In this document: piece by piece, positions 43,921 to 53,421 of the stretch | Position numbering within the stretch: position 1 is the stretch's first letter | How the letters are laid out: every line of letters starts with the position of its first letter | DNA from: an uncultured Porphyromonadaceae bacterium | GTDB lineage: Bacteria > Bacteroidota > Bacteroidia > Bacteroidales > Muribaculaceae | Direction of reading: 5' to 3' | Assembly (NCBI GenBank): GCA_900548705.1 | Contig: URLF01000001.1 | Coordinates: 6,591 to 70,590, forward strand | Length of the DNA: 64,000 nucleotides | Notes under the pieces: model-generated | Database searches by the model: none | The model's input: the letters and a program-made list of their open reading frames with translations, nothing else | Told to the model about the DNA's origin: nothing | Position numbers and translations under genes: made by a program

Positions 43921-44907
43921 ATGAAGGTTGTTATATTTATTCGTAAAAAACGGGAGAATGATAATAGCATTGAGGAGATATTTCATCTCCTTATGCAATA
44001 TATGGGCACAGATGTTGAGCTTGTAGAATTGCCGTATGGGGATGCGAGTTTCAGCTCAATTATAAAAAATATATTGTATGCACGCAGATTTCGCGGAGAC
44101 GTGAATCATATATCGGGGGAAGTCCATTATATCGCGTTAGGAACCGGACGTAATACCGTGATAACAGTTCATGACGTATGGACAATTCTCAGAGGAGGCA
44201 CATTGTCACGCTATTTGAAAAAATTGTTGTTCTTTACCCTGCCTATGAAAATTGCCAACAGAATAACTGTGATAAGTAACTTCACAAAAAGAGAAGTGCT
44301 TGCAGTCTGTCCATGGGCCTCTGATAAGATTCGAGTTATAGGCAATCCAATAGCTTTATCATTGACTACACAACCTTTTGCATCAAAACACAAGAATAAG
44401 ACATCAATTGTCTTGCATGTAGGCACCCGGCCTCATAAGAATCTTGAAAGTGTGATGAAGGCCATACATAATTTAGATGTCAGGTTGGTAGTTATTGGAC
44501 GAATGACACAAGAACAGATTGATATTGCAGAATCTTATGGGCTGAATCTGACGAATTATTATAATCTGGAGTATCAGGAAGTGCTGAACTGGTATAGAAA
44601 AGCAGATATTGTGACATTTCCATCTTTCAAAGAGGGCTTTGGAATGCCTCTATTGGAAGCAAACCTGATGGGGACACCAATTATCGCAAGTGATATTGAC
44701 GTTCTGCATGAGGTGGCTGGTGATGCGGCTTATTATATTGATCCTAACTCGGCAGAAGACATAAGGGCAGGTATAATCAAGTTGCTCGGTGATAAAGAAT
44801 TATACGTAAAACTGATAGGGAACGGATATAAAAACATTCGACGATTTGCTCCTGATTATATAGCAGGACAATACAAGACTGTATACAATGAGATTACTAA
44901 CAGTTGA
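43921..44907 (+). CDS. Glycosyltransferase family 4
   Basis: A 328-residue GT-B glycosyltransferase. VILHV-like SIVLHVGTRPHKNLESVMKA opens the donor-binding half, and SFKEGFGMPLLEANLMGTPI carries the intact EX7E pair. An acceptor-side N-terminal domain begins KVVIFIRKKRENDNSIEEIF. It lies 22 bases after the polymerase gene and its stop overlaps the possible TTG start of the next gene. Donor sugar not predictable. The AT-rich composition is like the surrounding module. Confidence 0.88.
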   Translation: MKVVIFIRKKRENDNSIEEIFHLLMQYMGTDVELVELPYGDASFSSIIKNILYARRFRGDVNHISGEVHYIALGTGRNTVITVHDVWTILRGGTLSRYLKKLLFFTLPMKIANRITVISNFTKREVLAVCPWASDKIRVIGNPIALSLTTQPFASKHKNKTSIVLHVGTRPHKNLESVMKAIHNLDVRLVVIGRMTQEQIDIAESYGLNLTNYYNLEYQEVLNWYRKADIVTFPSFKEGFGMPLLEANLMGTPIIASDIDVLHEVAGDAAYYIDPNSAEDIRAGIIKLLGDKELYVKLIGNGYKNIRRFAPDYIAGQYKTVYNEITNS

Positions 44908-44921
44908 TTTTTATTGATAAT

Positions 44922-46094
44922 ATGAAAGTCATCCAGACAATATCAGATTTTGGAAAACATAGCGGGGGCACCACCACAGCGACATATGATCTGCTATCGG
45001 CATTATCAAATCTTGAATCGGCCATAGATGTTGAGCTTATGTCTCCGGATGTCAGGGATAAGAGAGACACCGTAATAGGTAATGGTGAGAACTGGATTAA
45101 TATTTCGTCTAATGACAGATTTTCGCCTCTTGAGTATACCATGGCATTCAAAACAGCCTTGAATGAATCTGATGCTGATATATACCATACTAATGGAGTA
45201 TGGTTGTATGTCAATCATGTCACATGTTCTATTGCACGTGCCAAAAATAAACCATATGTGATAACCCCGCACGGAATGCTTTACCCTGAGACCATACACA
45301 GAAGCTATTGGAAAAAATGGCCTATGTGGAAACTATGGTTCAAAAAAGATATTATGGAGGCGTCATGTATACACGTCAATTGTCTGAAAGAAATGAACCA
45401 CATCAGAGACCTCGGCTATAGTGGCCCAGTAGCTGTGATTGCCAATCCAGTACCTGTGTCAGATGATATAACTCGAATATATGAGAACCGAAGCCTAATT
45501 ATACGTGATGATATAACCAAAGAACATTCAATAGGCTACCTCGGGCGACTCCATCCGCGTAAGCATGTTGAGCGAATAATTCAGGCATTGGCTATATCAA
45601 GCCACAAGGATGTGGTTCTAAAAATAATGGGCATCGGCTCAACTGACTATGAGGAGTTTCTGAATAAAGAGACTGAGAGGCTTAGCATTAGTGACCGGGT
45701 ACACTTTCTCGGCTTTGTTTCCGGCAGGGATAAATATGAGAATCTTGCTAAATTATCAGCTCTATTTGTTGTTAGTGACATGGAAAATTTCGGGATGATT
45801 GTTCCGGAGGCGTTGTTAGTGGGTACTCCGGTGATGGCAAGCTTAGGAACTCCTTGGAAAGATCTTGAGGATTATAACTGCGGCTGGTGGAGGGATAATT
45901 CTCCCGAATCAATCGCTAAGGTTATTGATGAGGTTGTGGAAACACCGCCGACAGAACTGTTGCGGATGGGAATGCGGGGACGCGACCTTGTGCTTGACAA
46001 ATATGAATCCTCCAAAGTCGCTGCCAAAATGCTTCAACTTTATTCCTGGTTGCTCGGTCAAGGGCCGAAACCGGAATTTGTTTATTTGTCCTGA
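44922..46094 (+). CDS. Glycosyltransferase family 4
   Basis: A 390-residue GT-B glycosyltransferase. The N-terminal domain has DFGKHSGGTTTATYDLLSAL, a glycine-rich acceptor-side loop, and YHTNGVWLYV. The C-terminal domain has SIGYLGRLHPRKHVERIIQA and DMENFGMIVPEALLVGTPVM with the EX7E pair. Start chosen at ATG 44922 (MKVIQTISD); a TTG six codons upstream is possible. This is the last gene of the AT-rich module: the following acetyltransferase has host-like composition. Confidence 0.88.
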   Translation: MKVIQTISDFGKHSGGTTTATYDLLSALSNLESAIDVELMSPDVRDKRDTVIGNGENWINISSNDRFSPLEYTMAFKTALNESDADIYHTNGVWLYVNHVTCSIARAKNKPYVITPHGMLYPETIHRSYWKKWPMWKLWFKKDIMEASCIHVNCLKEMNHIRDLGYSGPVAVIANPVPVSDDITRIYENRSLIIRDDITKEHSIGYLGRLHPRKHVERIIQALAISSHKDVVLKIMGIGSTDYEEFLNKETERLSISDRVHFLGFVSGRDKYENLAKLSALFVVSDMENFGMIVPEALLVGTPVMASLGTPWKDLEDYNCGWWRDNSPESIAKVIDEVVETPPTELLRMGMRGRDLVLDKYESSKVAAKMLQLYSWLLGQGPKPEFVYLS

Positions 46095-46162
46095 AAAAGA
46101 CATCAATTGAAAAGCCTCCAACCAATCCAATCGCGTATTTCTGTCACCCCTGACACCTTCCT

Positions 46163-46699
46163 ATGACTGACTTAAGCAAATATGACAATTCTTGGTATAA
46201 TCCCGGGGGGAATGCGTTGAAACGATTTCTGTGGTATTTCGTCAACGCGTTGGTCATCAAGAACCACCTTAACCCCATATCGGGTATAAGGGTCAAGGCT
46301 CTTCGGCTGTTCGGAGCGAAGATAGGCAGGGGAGTGGTAATCAAGCCGGGGGTCAATGTCAAATATCCCTGGTTGCTGACGGTGGGCGACTATTCCTGGA
46401 TCGGGGAAGATGTATGGATTGACAATCTCGCCGAAGTCTCGATAGGTTCCAATTGCTGCCTGAGCCAGGGGGCAATGCTGCTTTGCGGCAATCATAACTA
46501 TCGTCTCCCGACATTTGACCTAATGGTCAAACCCATAATTGTCGAGGATGGAGCCTGGGTAGGAGCGAAAAGCGTGGTATGTCCGGGCGTGACCGTGGGC
46601 CGCGATTCAATTCTGACCGTAGGCTCGATGGCAACCTCCAATCTTGAAACGGGGAAAATCTATCAAGGTATTCCTGCCGTGGTAAAATCTGTCAGATAA
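46163..46699 (+). CDS. wcaF: WcaF-type colanic-acid-like acetyltransferase
   Basis: A 178-residue hexapeptide-repeat O-acetyltransferase. The opening YDNSWYNPGGNALKRFLWYF and RVKALRLFGAKIGRGVVIKP are typical of WcaF. Repeats run from about 50 to 170, with catalytic-type GNHNYRLPTFDL (His112) and the C-terminal VGSMATSNLETGKIYQGIPA. It probably acetylates a sugar of the glycan. It is separated by 68 bases from the AT-rich module and begins the host-like half of the locus. Symbol by family resemblance only. Confidence 0.85.
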   Translation: MTDLSKYDNSWYNPGGNALKRFLWYFVNALVIKNHLNPISGIRVKALRLFGAKIGRGVVIKPGVNVKYPWLLTVGDYSWIGEDVWIDNLAEVSIGSNCCLSQGAMLLCGNHNYRLPTFDLMVKPIIVEDGAWVGAKSVVCPGVTVGRDSILTVGSMATSNLETGKIYQGIPAVVKSVR

Positions 46700-46717
46700 G
46701 CCCCCGAATATTACACG

Positions 46718-48160
46718 ATGCAAGACCATCTAATTCCCGGCAAAGGAATCATCAGCGGAATCTCCTGGAGCGCGTTCGAACGGCTTTCGGTTCAGGGGAT
46801 TCAGTTTGTGGTCTTCGTGCTGATGGCAAGAATACTGGTGCCGACCGATTACGGTCTGGTCAGCATGCTCGCCTTCTTCATTGTCATCGCCCAGCTCATA
46901 GCGGAGGGAGGCCTTTCCCAAGCCATCATCCGCAAACTTGACCGCACCGACGAGGATTGCTCGACTGCTTTTTGGGTCAATCTTGCCATCGGTATCGGCC
47001 TATATCTGATTTTATTCGTCGCCGCACCATTGGTCTCATGGTTCTATGAGGAGGCCGCGCTCACCAACCTGTTACGGGTTCTCGCGCTTTGCATTGTGAT
47101 ACAGTCCACATTGGTTGTCCACCGAGCGATACTGACTTCTCGTCTCGATTTCAAAACACAGGCGAAATCGACTCTTGTCGGCGCATTGATGTCGGGACTT
47201 GTCGGGCTCATCATGGCTTACAATGGTTTCGGTGCATGGGCACTTGTCGGGTTGCAGCTCACCAATCAGGTAGCCACAGCTGCCACACTATGGATTGTCA
47301 CCGACTGGCGTCCTAAATGGCAATTCTCCAGCTGCGCATTCCGCGATTTGTTCGGGCTCGGTTCAAAACTGCTTGCCTGCAACGTTCTCGACAGTCTGTT
47401 TCAGAGCCTCTACACACTCACTATCGGAAAAGTATTTTCCGCTTATGCTCTCGGATGTTACAGTAACGCGAGACAATTGGGAAGCATTACTTCGGAAAAT
47501 CTCTCCCGCGTCGTTCAACGCGCCACATATCCGATGTTCTGCAATTTCCAGAACGACATAGAACGTCTGCGCAACGGTGTCAGGGCATATCTGCGTCTCG
47601 CTACATTCTTCATCGCTCCCCTGATGTTAGGGCTGGCGGCGATTGCCGAGCCTCTGACCTTGGCCTTGATTGGCCCACAATGGCTATATACCGCACGGCT
47701 GTTAAGGATTCTTTGTTTTTCTTTCCTGTTTTTCCCTTTGAATTCCATCAACTATATGATACTGGAAATAAAAGGGGAGGGAGGCACATATCTGAAGTTG
47801 CAGACCTTCAGTGTGGTCTCCGGACTCGTGATTCTGTTCGTGATGTTGCCTTTCGGACTGTCAGCGGTCTGCTGTGGCCTGTTCGCAAATTCAGCTATCG
47901 GATATATGGTCAACTCCCGGGTCGCAGGTGCAAAAATAAATCTCGGATTCATAAGACAAGTCAAAAGCATATTGCCAATATTAATCAACGCCACTATCAT
48001 GGGAATAGTGGTGTATGGCGTGCAGACCATTCTTTTCGGAGAATGGCTCAGAGTGGGGGTGGGCATACTTGTAGGCCTCCTCTCATACATTGGTCTGTCT
48101 GTGGTTTTCCAGACCTCCACTTGTGAACTTGTCGTCGAGCTGTTGCGCAAGAAGAAATGA
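46718..48160 (+). CDS. Wzx-type oligosaccharide flippase (host-like module)
   Basis: A 480-residue inner-membrane protein with about 12-14 helices, in the WzxC family. It opens GIISGISWSAFERLSVQGIQ and has VPTDYGLVSMLAFFIVIAQL, aligning with the flippase at 33244 in order and length. Its composition is much more GC-rich than that flippase. It is followed at once by a polymerase-like gene (four-base overlap), so a flippase-polymerase pair was inherited here independently of the AT-rich pair. Both flippases appear intact. Confidence 0.9.
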   Translation: MQDHLIPGKGIISGISWSAFERLSVQGIQFVVFVLMARILVPTDYGLVSMLAFFIVIAQLIAEGGLSQAIIRKLDRTDEDCSTAFWVNLAIGIGLYLILFVAAPLVSWFYEEAALTNLLRVLALCIVIQSTLVVHRAILTSRLDFKTQAKSTLVGALMSGLVGLIMAYNGFGAWALVGLQLTNQVATAATLWIVTDWRPKWQFSSCAFRDLFGLGSKLLACNVLDSLFQSLYTLTIGKVFSAYALGCYSNARQLGSITSENLSRVVQRATYPMFCNFQNDIERLRNGVRAYLRLATFFIAPLMLGLAAIAEPLTLALIGPQWLYTARLLRILCFSFLFFPLNSINYMILEIKGEGGTYLKLQTFSVVSGLVILFVMLPFGLSAVCCGLFANSAIGYMVNSRVAGAKINLGFIRQVKSILPILINATIMGIVVYGVQTILFGEWLRVGVGILVGLLSYIGLSVVFQTSTCELVVELLRKKK

Positions 48161-49401
48161 TACAGCATAAGGTAAAAGCCGCATCTTTACCCAGCAAATT
48201 CAATTTTGCCCTGTGTGTCATGCTTTCTGCAGTGGTATGTCTCAGGCATGCTTTAGGCATCTCAATACCATTACCGGTCGTATCATTGCTCTCCATTATA
48301 GTCGTGGCGACATCACTTACGGCAAAAATATCCGTATGTATGCCGGTCATATGTTTCATCCTGATTTATGCACTAACCCTCATATTACATCCATCCCCGG
48401 AAACATGGCTGAGGACACAGCGATTCATAGCATTCGTCATCGGGATGACATGCTTTTCTCCGCTGATTATATCTGACACCCTAAAAAAATCACGGGAATG
48501 GATTGCGGCAAGCATGTATGTCATCCTCTCGCTGATGGTCATCCTGTCATTTGCGATATGGGGGATATGTCTCATAATTTCCGGGCATGAAGGCATCTGG
48601 ACACCCATATTCCATAATTATGGATTTTGTGGGGTATTCGAAATGGGTATGGTTTTGTCACCAGTTGCAGCCATAACCGCCATCGTCACCGCATGGCTGC
48701 TTATTGACAAAACTCGGCGAATCAGTCCATTTTTGGGAAGCATACTTCTCGGAATCAGCATAGTAATGTGTGCCGTCGGCGGTTCAAGGGCAGCATTAGG
48801 GGGAATGGCTCTTTCACTTCTTGCTCTCCTGTATCTGAACCGCAAGGCAATAATGTCTCGCTTGACAAAAAAAACAGCTATTCTGACTGCAATAGCAGGA
48901 ATCCTGGTTCTGATTGCCGTCGTGCCGCCCGCCATGGCAATCATAAAACATAAGACTGCCATCAGTGAAAGTCACGGTTCATTGTTCTACTCCCGCAAAG
49001 AGTTATGGGACAACCGCATAAGAGAGTTCAAGTCATCTCCGCTGCTCGGCATTGGTTATGCCAACGAATTGCCGTCCTCAAAAGATGCCCCGATAGACCT
49101 TACTGAAATAGAACCAGGATCGTCATGGCTGTCACTTCTCAGTTACGGCGGAGTAATAGGAACAGCCAGTTTCCTTGTGTTTGCAGCTGTTTTAATCAAA
49201 CGTCTCGTAAATATCCGTCATAACCGCGACTTCCCCTTCTATCTCTCCCTCTTGCTTTTTATGACAGTCAATGCCTCGACCGAAGGCTGGCTGATGTTTG
49301 CCGGTTCGTTGATGTTCCCGATATTCTGGCTGACAGCCACTGCGATATGGACGACAGGAACACCTGTAGCTCCCAACCAATTCCACACAAAAAATGAATG
49401 A
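48157..49401 (+). CDS. O-antigen polymerase / ligase-like membrane protein (Wzy, second)
   Basis: A 414-residue integral membrane protein with about ten helices and a periplasmic loop containing SRKELWDNRIREFKSSPLLG and IGYANELPS, features of the Wzy_C / O-antigen ligase superfamily. GGSRAALGGMALSLLALLYL precedes it, matching a conserved Arg helix. Start overlaps the flippase stop. Whether it polymerises the repeat unit or ligates to a lipid cannot be told. A second such gene in the operon (42627) makes one polymerase and one ligase a possibility. Confidence 0.8.
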   Translation: MIQHKVKAASLPSKFNFALCVMLSAVVCLRHALGISIPLPVVSLLSIIVVATSLTAKISVCMPVICFILIYALTLILHPSPETWLRTQRFIAFVIGMTCFSPLIISDTLKKSREWIAASMYVILSLMVILSFAIWGICLIISGHEGIWTPIFHNYGFCGVFEMGMVLSPVAAITAIVTAWLLIDKTRRISPFLGSILLGISIVMCAVGGSRAALGGMALSLLALLYLNRKAIMSRLTKKTAILTAIAGILVLIAVVPPAMAIIKHKTAISESHGSLFYSRKELWDNRIREFKSSPLLGIGYANELPSSKDAPIDLTEIEPGSSWLSLLSYGGVIGTASFLVFAAVLIKRLVNIRHNRDFPFYLSLLLFMTVNASTEGWLMFAGSLMFPIFWLTATAIWTTGTPVAPNQFHTKNE

Positions 49402-50206
49402 ATTTTCCTTCAAAAAAAATCCTGTGAAGATTTCCGTGATCACTGCCGCATGGAATTCAGGCGAGACCATCGAAGATACCCTGCGGAGTGTATTAAACCA
49501 GACTTACGGGAATGTGGAGCATATCATCGTTGATGGAAACAGCGATGATCACACAATGGACATAGTAAAAAAATACGCCGACCATTATCGCCAACGCGGT
49601 TTCAGCCTTAAATGGATATCAGAAACCGACGATGGAATCTACGACGCAATGAACAAAGGGATTTCCGTCGCCTCAGGAGATGTCGTGGGGCTGCTTAATT
49701 CCGATGATTTTTTCACGACAACATCCGTTTTGGAAAAAGTCGCTTCCGAATTTGCCGATGTTGAAAATCCCGTTGATGCCGTATACGGTGACATTCATTA
49801 TGTAAACCCAGACAGGCTTGACAAAACCGTCAGATATTATTGCTCGAAGAAATTCAAACGGGAATGGATGAGGATGGGCTTTATGCCCGCCCATCCCTCT
49901 TTCTATTGTCGACGTGACATATACAAGAAATACGGACTGTTCGACACCACATTTAAAATAGCAGCCGATTTCGAACAGCTGCTCAGGTTGCTTTACATCC
50001 ATCAGATAAAGGCGAGGTATATATCTCTGGATTTTGTGACAATGCGCACCGGAGGAATTTCTACCTCTGGTTTCAGTTCTCACATACGCATATATTCAGA
50101 ACATCGCAAAGCTTACAGAAAAAACGGAGTGTATTCAAATATCTTTCTTGAATCCGCACGCTATATATACAAGATTATTCAAGTCTGCAAATCCACATTC
50201 AGTTGA
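49394..50206 (+). CDS. Glycosyltransferase family 2 (WcaA-like)
   Basis: A 270-residue GT-A enzyme. It opens KISVITAAWNSGETIEDTLR, then IIVDGNSDDHTMDIVKKYAD and LLNSDDFF, with a DXD-like acidic region. DGIYDAMNKGISVASGDVVG is typical of the WcaE/WcaA type. Start overlaps the previous stop by eight bases. It is the last gene of the operon; a strong terminator follows at 50239. Donor unknown. Confidence 0.87.
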   Translation: MNEFSFKKNPVKISVITAAWNSGETIEDTLRSVLNQTYGNVEHIIVDGNSDDHTMDIVKKYADHYRQRGFSLKWISETDDGIYDAMNKGISVASGDVVGLLNSDDFFTTTSVLEKVASEFADVENPVDAVYGDIHYVNPDRLDKTVRYYCSKKFKREWMRMGFMPAHPSFYCRRDIYKKYGLFDTTFKIAADFEQLLRLLYIHQIKARYISLDFVTMRTGGISTSGFSSHIRIYSEHRKAYRKNGVYSNIFLESARYIYKIIQVCKSTFS

Positions 50207-50238
50207 CAGATTGTTTTACAATTCTCGTGTATGGCAAC

Positions 50239-50272
50239 AATGCCGACGGCTTTATTCAGCCCCGGCATTTTT
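50239..50272 (+). terminator. Terminator of the polysaccharide operon
   Basis: AATGCCG (50239-50245) pairs with CGGCATT (50263-50269), with an inner GGCT/AGCC pair, followed by TTTT. It closes the run that starts at 29909. Confidence 0.85.
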
Positions 50273-50355
50273 CATATCACAACCACCGGAGCAAGACGCG
50301 CCATTTGCGCAACAGCAAATGCCCATAGTTGTCCAAAAAAAATCATAACTTCTTC

Positions 50356-50414
50356 GTTACTAAATTAGTAACATTTTAGCACTATCAAAAAGTTTCCCAA
50401 AACTGAAAACTTTT
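50356..50414. promoter_or_regulatory. Two dyads upstream of nrdD
   Basis: The 333-base gap between the polysaccharide operon and nrdD holds no gene. It contains a perfect odd palindrome GTTACTAAATTAGTAAC (50356-50372) and an inverted repeat AAAAGTTT/AAACTTTT (50388-50395 with 50407-50414) upstream of the promoter. They are candidate operators; the regulator is unknown. A clear NrdR box was not seen. Confidence 0.5.
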
Positions 50415-50434
50415 ATCAAATTTTCGTGCTTAAA

Positions 50435-50467
50435 TATTGCTCATTTATCAAATTCTGACTACCTTTG
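50435..50467 (+). promoter_or_regulatory. Promoter of nrdD-nrdG
   Basis: TATTG at 50435-50439 and TACCTTTG at 50460-50467, spacer 20. The leader before the ATG at 50540 is about 65 bases. Confidence 0.65.
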
Positions 50468-50539
50468 TCAGCGGTTTGAATGCCTGTTTTATGACATTCA
50501 CCCCTTAATTGTTAACCTCCAGCTTATTACTCGGAAATC

Positions 50540-52747
50540 ATGATTCAGACAGTCCTCAAACGCGATGGCCGCGTTGTCGGTTATAATGAAGAAAAAATAA
50601 AGGCCGCCATACGCAAAGCCATGCTCCAGACTCCTCTTGGCGAAGATGAGTCGTTGATTCACAAAATCACAGACCGCATCGGGGTCTCGGGCAAAGAGCA
50701 GATGACTGTGGAGGAAATCCAGGACCGTGTTGAGCTGGAACTTATGAAGTCAACCAGAAAAGAGGTGGCAAAAAAGTATATCGCGTATCGAGACCAGCGT
50801 AGCATAGCGCGCAGGGCAAAGACCCGCGACATTTTCCTTGAAATCATCGAGGCGAAAAACAACGACATAACCCGCGAGAACGCCAATATGAATACTGACT
50901 CCCCCGCCGGCATGATGATGAAGTTCGCCTCCGAGACAACCAAGCCATTCGTTGACGACTATCTCTTGTCGCCGGAAGCCCGTCAGGCTGTGAAAGACGG
51001 CTACCTCCATATCCACGACAAAGACTATTATCCCACGAAATCCCTCACCTGCGTACAGCATCCCCTTAACAACATCCTGCAACATGGATTCATCGCAGGT
51101 CACGGAGAGTCCCGCCCGGCGAAACGCATCGAGACCGCCAGCGTAATCGCATGCATATCCCTTGAGACCGCCCAAAACGAGATGCACGGCGGCCAGGCTA
51201 TTCCCGCCTTCGACTTCTATCTCGCCCCCTTCGTGCGCTCCTCATATATAGAAGAGCTGAAAAAGGCTGAGGCCATTACCGGAGAAGACCTTTCGGATAT
51301 GTATAACGGCCATATAGACGACTATATCAAGCGGCCGCTTGACGGCCTCAAGGGGAAAGAACGCGCCTTGCAGCATGCGATGAACTGTACCGTCAGCCGA
51401 GTCCATCAGGCAATGGAAGCATTCATCCACAATATGAATACAATCCACTCCCGTGGAGGCAACCAGGTTGTGTTCTCTTCCATAAACTACGGCACCGACA
51501 CTTCCGCAGAAGGACGCTGCGTGATTCGTGAATTGCTCCAGTCAACATACGAGGGGGTAGGCAATGGCGCCACCGCCATTTTCCCCATCCAGATTTGGAA
51601 GAAGAAGAGGGGTGTGAACTATGAAAAAGGTGATCCCAACTACGACCTCTACCATCAGGCCTGCAAAGTCACCGCACGCAGATTCTTCCCCAACTTCGTC
51701 AACCTGGACGCGACATTCAACCAGCACGAGAAGTGGAACGCCAACGATCCCGAACGCTACCTTTATGAAGTAGCAACAATGGGATGCCGCACCCGCGTCT
51801 TCGAAAACCGTTACGGCGAAAAGACCTCAATCGGCCGTGGCAATATCAGCTTCTCCACCATCAACATAGTCAGGATAGCAATCGAGTGCATGTCTATCCG
51901 CGACCAGAACGAACGTGTCGAACGCTTCTTCAAGAAGCTCGATGACGTGATGGGAATCACAGCACGTCAGCTCAACGACAGATTCGACTTCCAGAAAACC
52001 GCCCTTGCCAAGCAGTTCCCGCTCCTTATGACACGCCTGTGGAACGGCTCCGAGAAGCTTGGCCGCAACGATACAATCGAACCGGTCATAAACCAAGGCA
52101 CACTTGGTATCGGATTCATCGGATTGGCTGAATGCCTGGTGGCTCTGACAGGAAAGCATCACGGCGAATCCGACGATTCCCAAAAGCTCGGACTGCGCAT
52201 CATATCTCACATGCGTTCGCGTGCCAACGAGTTCTCGGAGACGTATGGCCACAATTTCTCAATTCTTGCCACCCCGGCGGAAGGACTTTCAGGCAAATTC
52301 ACTGCCAAAGACCGCAAGACCTTCGGCATACTGCCTGGTATCACCGACAAAATCTACTACACCAACTCCAACCACGTTCCTGTCTATTACAAATGCTCAC
52401 CCCGTCACAAAGCCAAAATCGAGGGTCCCTATCATGAGCTCACCCGTGGAGGCCATATCTTCTATGTGGAAATCGACGGCGACGCAACCCATAACCCCCA
52501 GGCGATAGCCGACATCGTAGACCTGATGGACAAGAATAACATCGGCTACTGCTCGGTCAACCACAACCGCAACCGGTGTATGGAGTGCGGCTATGAGGAT
52601 GCCACTGAGAATCTTGATACTTGCCCCCACTGCGCCAGCCATGACATAGACAAGCTGCAGCGAATCACCGGTTACCTTGTCGGCACTACCGACAGATGGA
52701 ATTCCGCCAAGCTTGCCGAACTGAAAGACCGCGTGATACACAAATAA
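50540..52747 (+). CDS. nrdD: Anaerobic ribonucleoside-triphosphate reductase
   Basis: Class III ribonucleotide reductase, making dNTPs without oxygen through a glycyl radical. The 735 residues start with an ATP-cone regulatory domain (about 1-95, VLKRDGRVVGYNEEKIKAAI). The catalytic barrel follows, and the C-terminus has a zinc ribbon CMECGYEDATENLDTCPHC and the glycyl-radical loop RITGYLVGTTDRWN. Length fits the family. It is followed after 19 bases by its activase NrdG. The organism is therefore able to grow anaerobically, as expected for a gut Bacteroidales. Confidence 0.98.
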   Translation: MIQTVLKRDGRVVGYNEEKIKAAIRKAMLQTPLGEDESLIHKITDRIGVSGKEQMTVEEIQDRVELELMKSTRKEVAKKYIAYRDQRSIARRAKTRDIFLEIIEAKNNDITRENANMNTDSPAGMMMKFASETTKPFVDDYLLSPEARQAVKDGYLHIHDKDYYPTKSLTCVQHPLNNILQHGFIAGHGESRPAKRIETASVIACISLETAQNEMHGGQAIPAFDFYLAPFVRSSYIEELKKAEAITGEDLSDMYNGHIDDYIKRPLDGLKGKERALQHAMNCTVSRVHQAMEAFIHNMNTIHSRGGNQVVFSSINYGTDTSAEGRCVIRELLQSTYEGVGNGATAIFPIQIWKKKRGVNYEKGDPNYDLYHQACKVTARRFFPNFVNLDATFNQHEKWNANDPERYLYEVATMGCRTRVFENRYGEKTSIGRGNISFSTINIVRIAIECMSIRDQNERVERFFKKLDDVMGITARQLNDRFDFQKTALAKQFPLLMTRLWNGSEKLGRNDTIEPVINQGTLGIGFIGLAECLVALTGKHHGESDDSQKLGLRIISHMRSRANEFSETYGHNFSILATPAEGLSGKFTAKDRKTFGILPGITDKIYYTNSNHVPVYYKCSPRHKAKIEGPYHELTRGGHIFYVEIDGDATHNPQAIADIVDLMDKNNIGYCSVNHNRNRCMECGYEDATENLDTCPHCASHDIDKLQRITGYLVGTTDRWNSAKLAELKDRVIHK

Positions 52748-52766
52748 ACTATCCGTCTGACCACAG

Positions 52767-53267
52767 ATGCACCAAAGCCAGAGATTGAGAGTGCTTGACA
52801 TAATCCCCGGGACATCAGTTGATGGCCCGGGGTTACGCACCTCCATTTACTTCGCCGGATGCGCCCATAAATGCCCGGGATGCCATAATCCCAAGTCATG
52901 GGACTTTTCCGCAGGACGCGATATGACCATTGAGGAAATCGTTGAGGAAATCGACCGTCACGGTTTCAATGTGACATTTTCAGGTGGAGATCCGCTTTAT
53001 CAGCTCGACGCATTGATTCCTTTGGCTGAATCCCTGACAAAAAAAGGATACACAATCTGGTGTTACACAGGCTTCAGGTATGAAGAGATATTGACCTTTC
53101 CTGACATTCAACGATTCCTTGGTTTAGTGGAGGTAGTTGTGGATGGCCCCTTTGTCGAGAGCCAAAAAGACCTGTCGCTTCTTTTCCGTGGCTCGTCAAA
53201 CCAACGCCTGATTGAAACAAAAACATCCCTTGCGGGTGACATACATCATTGGAATCCATCTTTTTAA
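52767..53267 (+). CDS. nrdG: Anaerobic ribonucleotide reductase activating protein (radical SAM)
   Basis: Radical-SAM activase that installs the glycyl radical on NrdD using SAM and a 4Fe-4S cluster. The 166-residue protein has the cluster motif CAHKCPGC (Cys32, Cys36, Cys39) after GPGLRTSIYFAG. It then has the SAM-binding FSGGDPLYQ. It is cotranscribed with nrdD. Length is typical. Confidence 0.97.
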   Translation: MHQSQRLRVLDIIPGTSVDGPGLRTSIYFAGCAHKCPGCHNPKSWDFSAGRDMTIEEIVEEIDRHGFNVTFSGGDPLYQLDALIPLAESLTKKGYTIWCYTGFRYEEILTFPDIQRFLGLVEVVVDGPFVESQKDLSLLFRGSSNQRLIETKTSLAGDIHHWNPSF

Positions 53268-53421
53268 ACGCCTAATTGTCACAGGAATCATGCTTATACC
53301 ATAATTTTCACCGAACCATTTCCGATACCCGGTTGTTTAAAATTCGTGTAGATATTTGAAAGAATTTAAATCTGATTTCAGATTTCAACCTAATTTTTCA
53401 CAACTCAAAAATCTTACGGAA

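Noticed and set aside
50356..50372. The nrdD palindrome as another BlaI-type operator
   Set aside because: It shares ACTAA/TTAGT half-sites, but the spacer is one base rather than four, so the match may be chance.
50207..50539. CRISPR or repeat array upstream of nrdD
   Set aside because: The region has two single dyads only, with no repeated unit.
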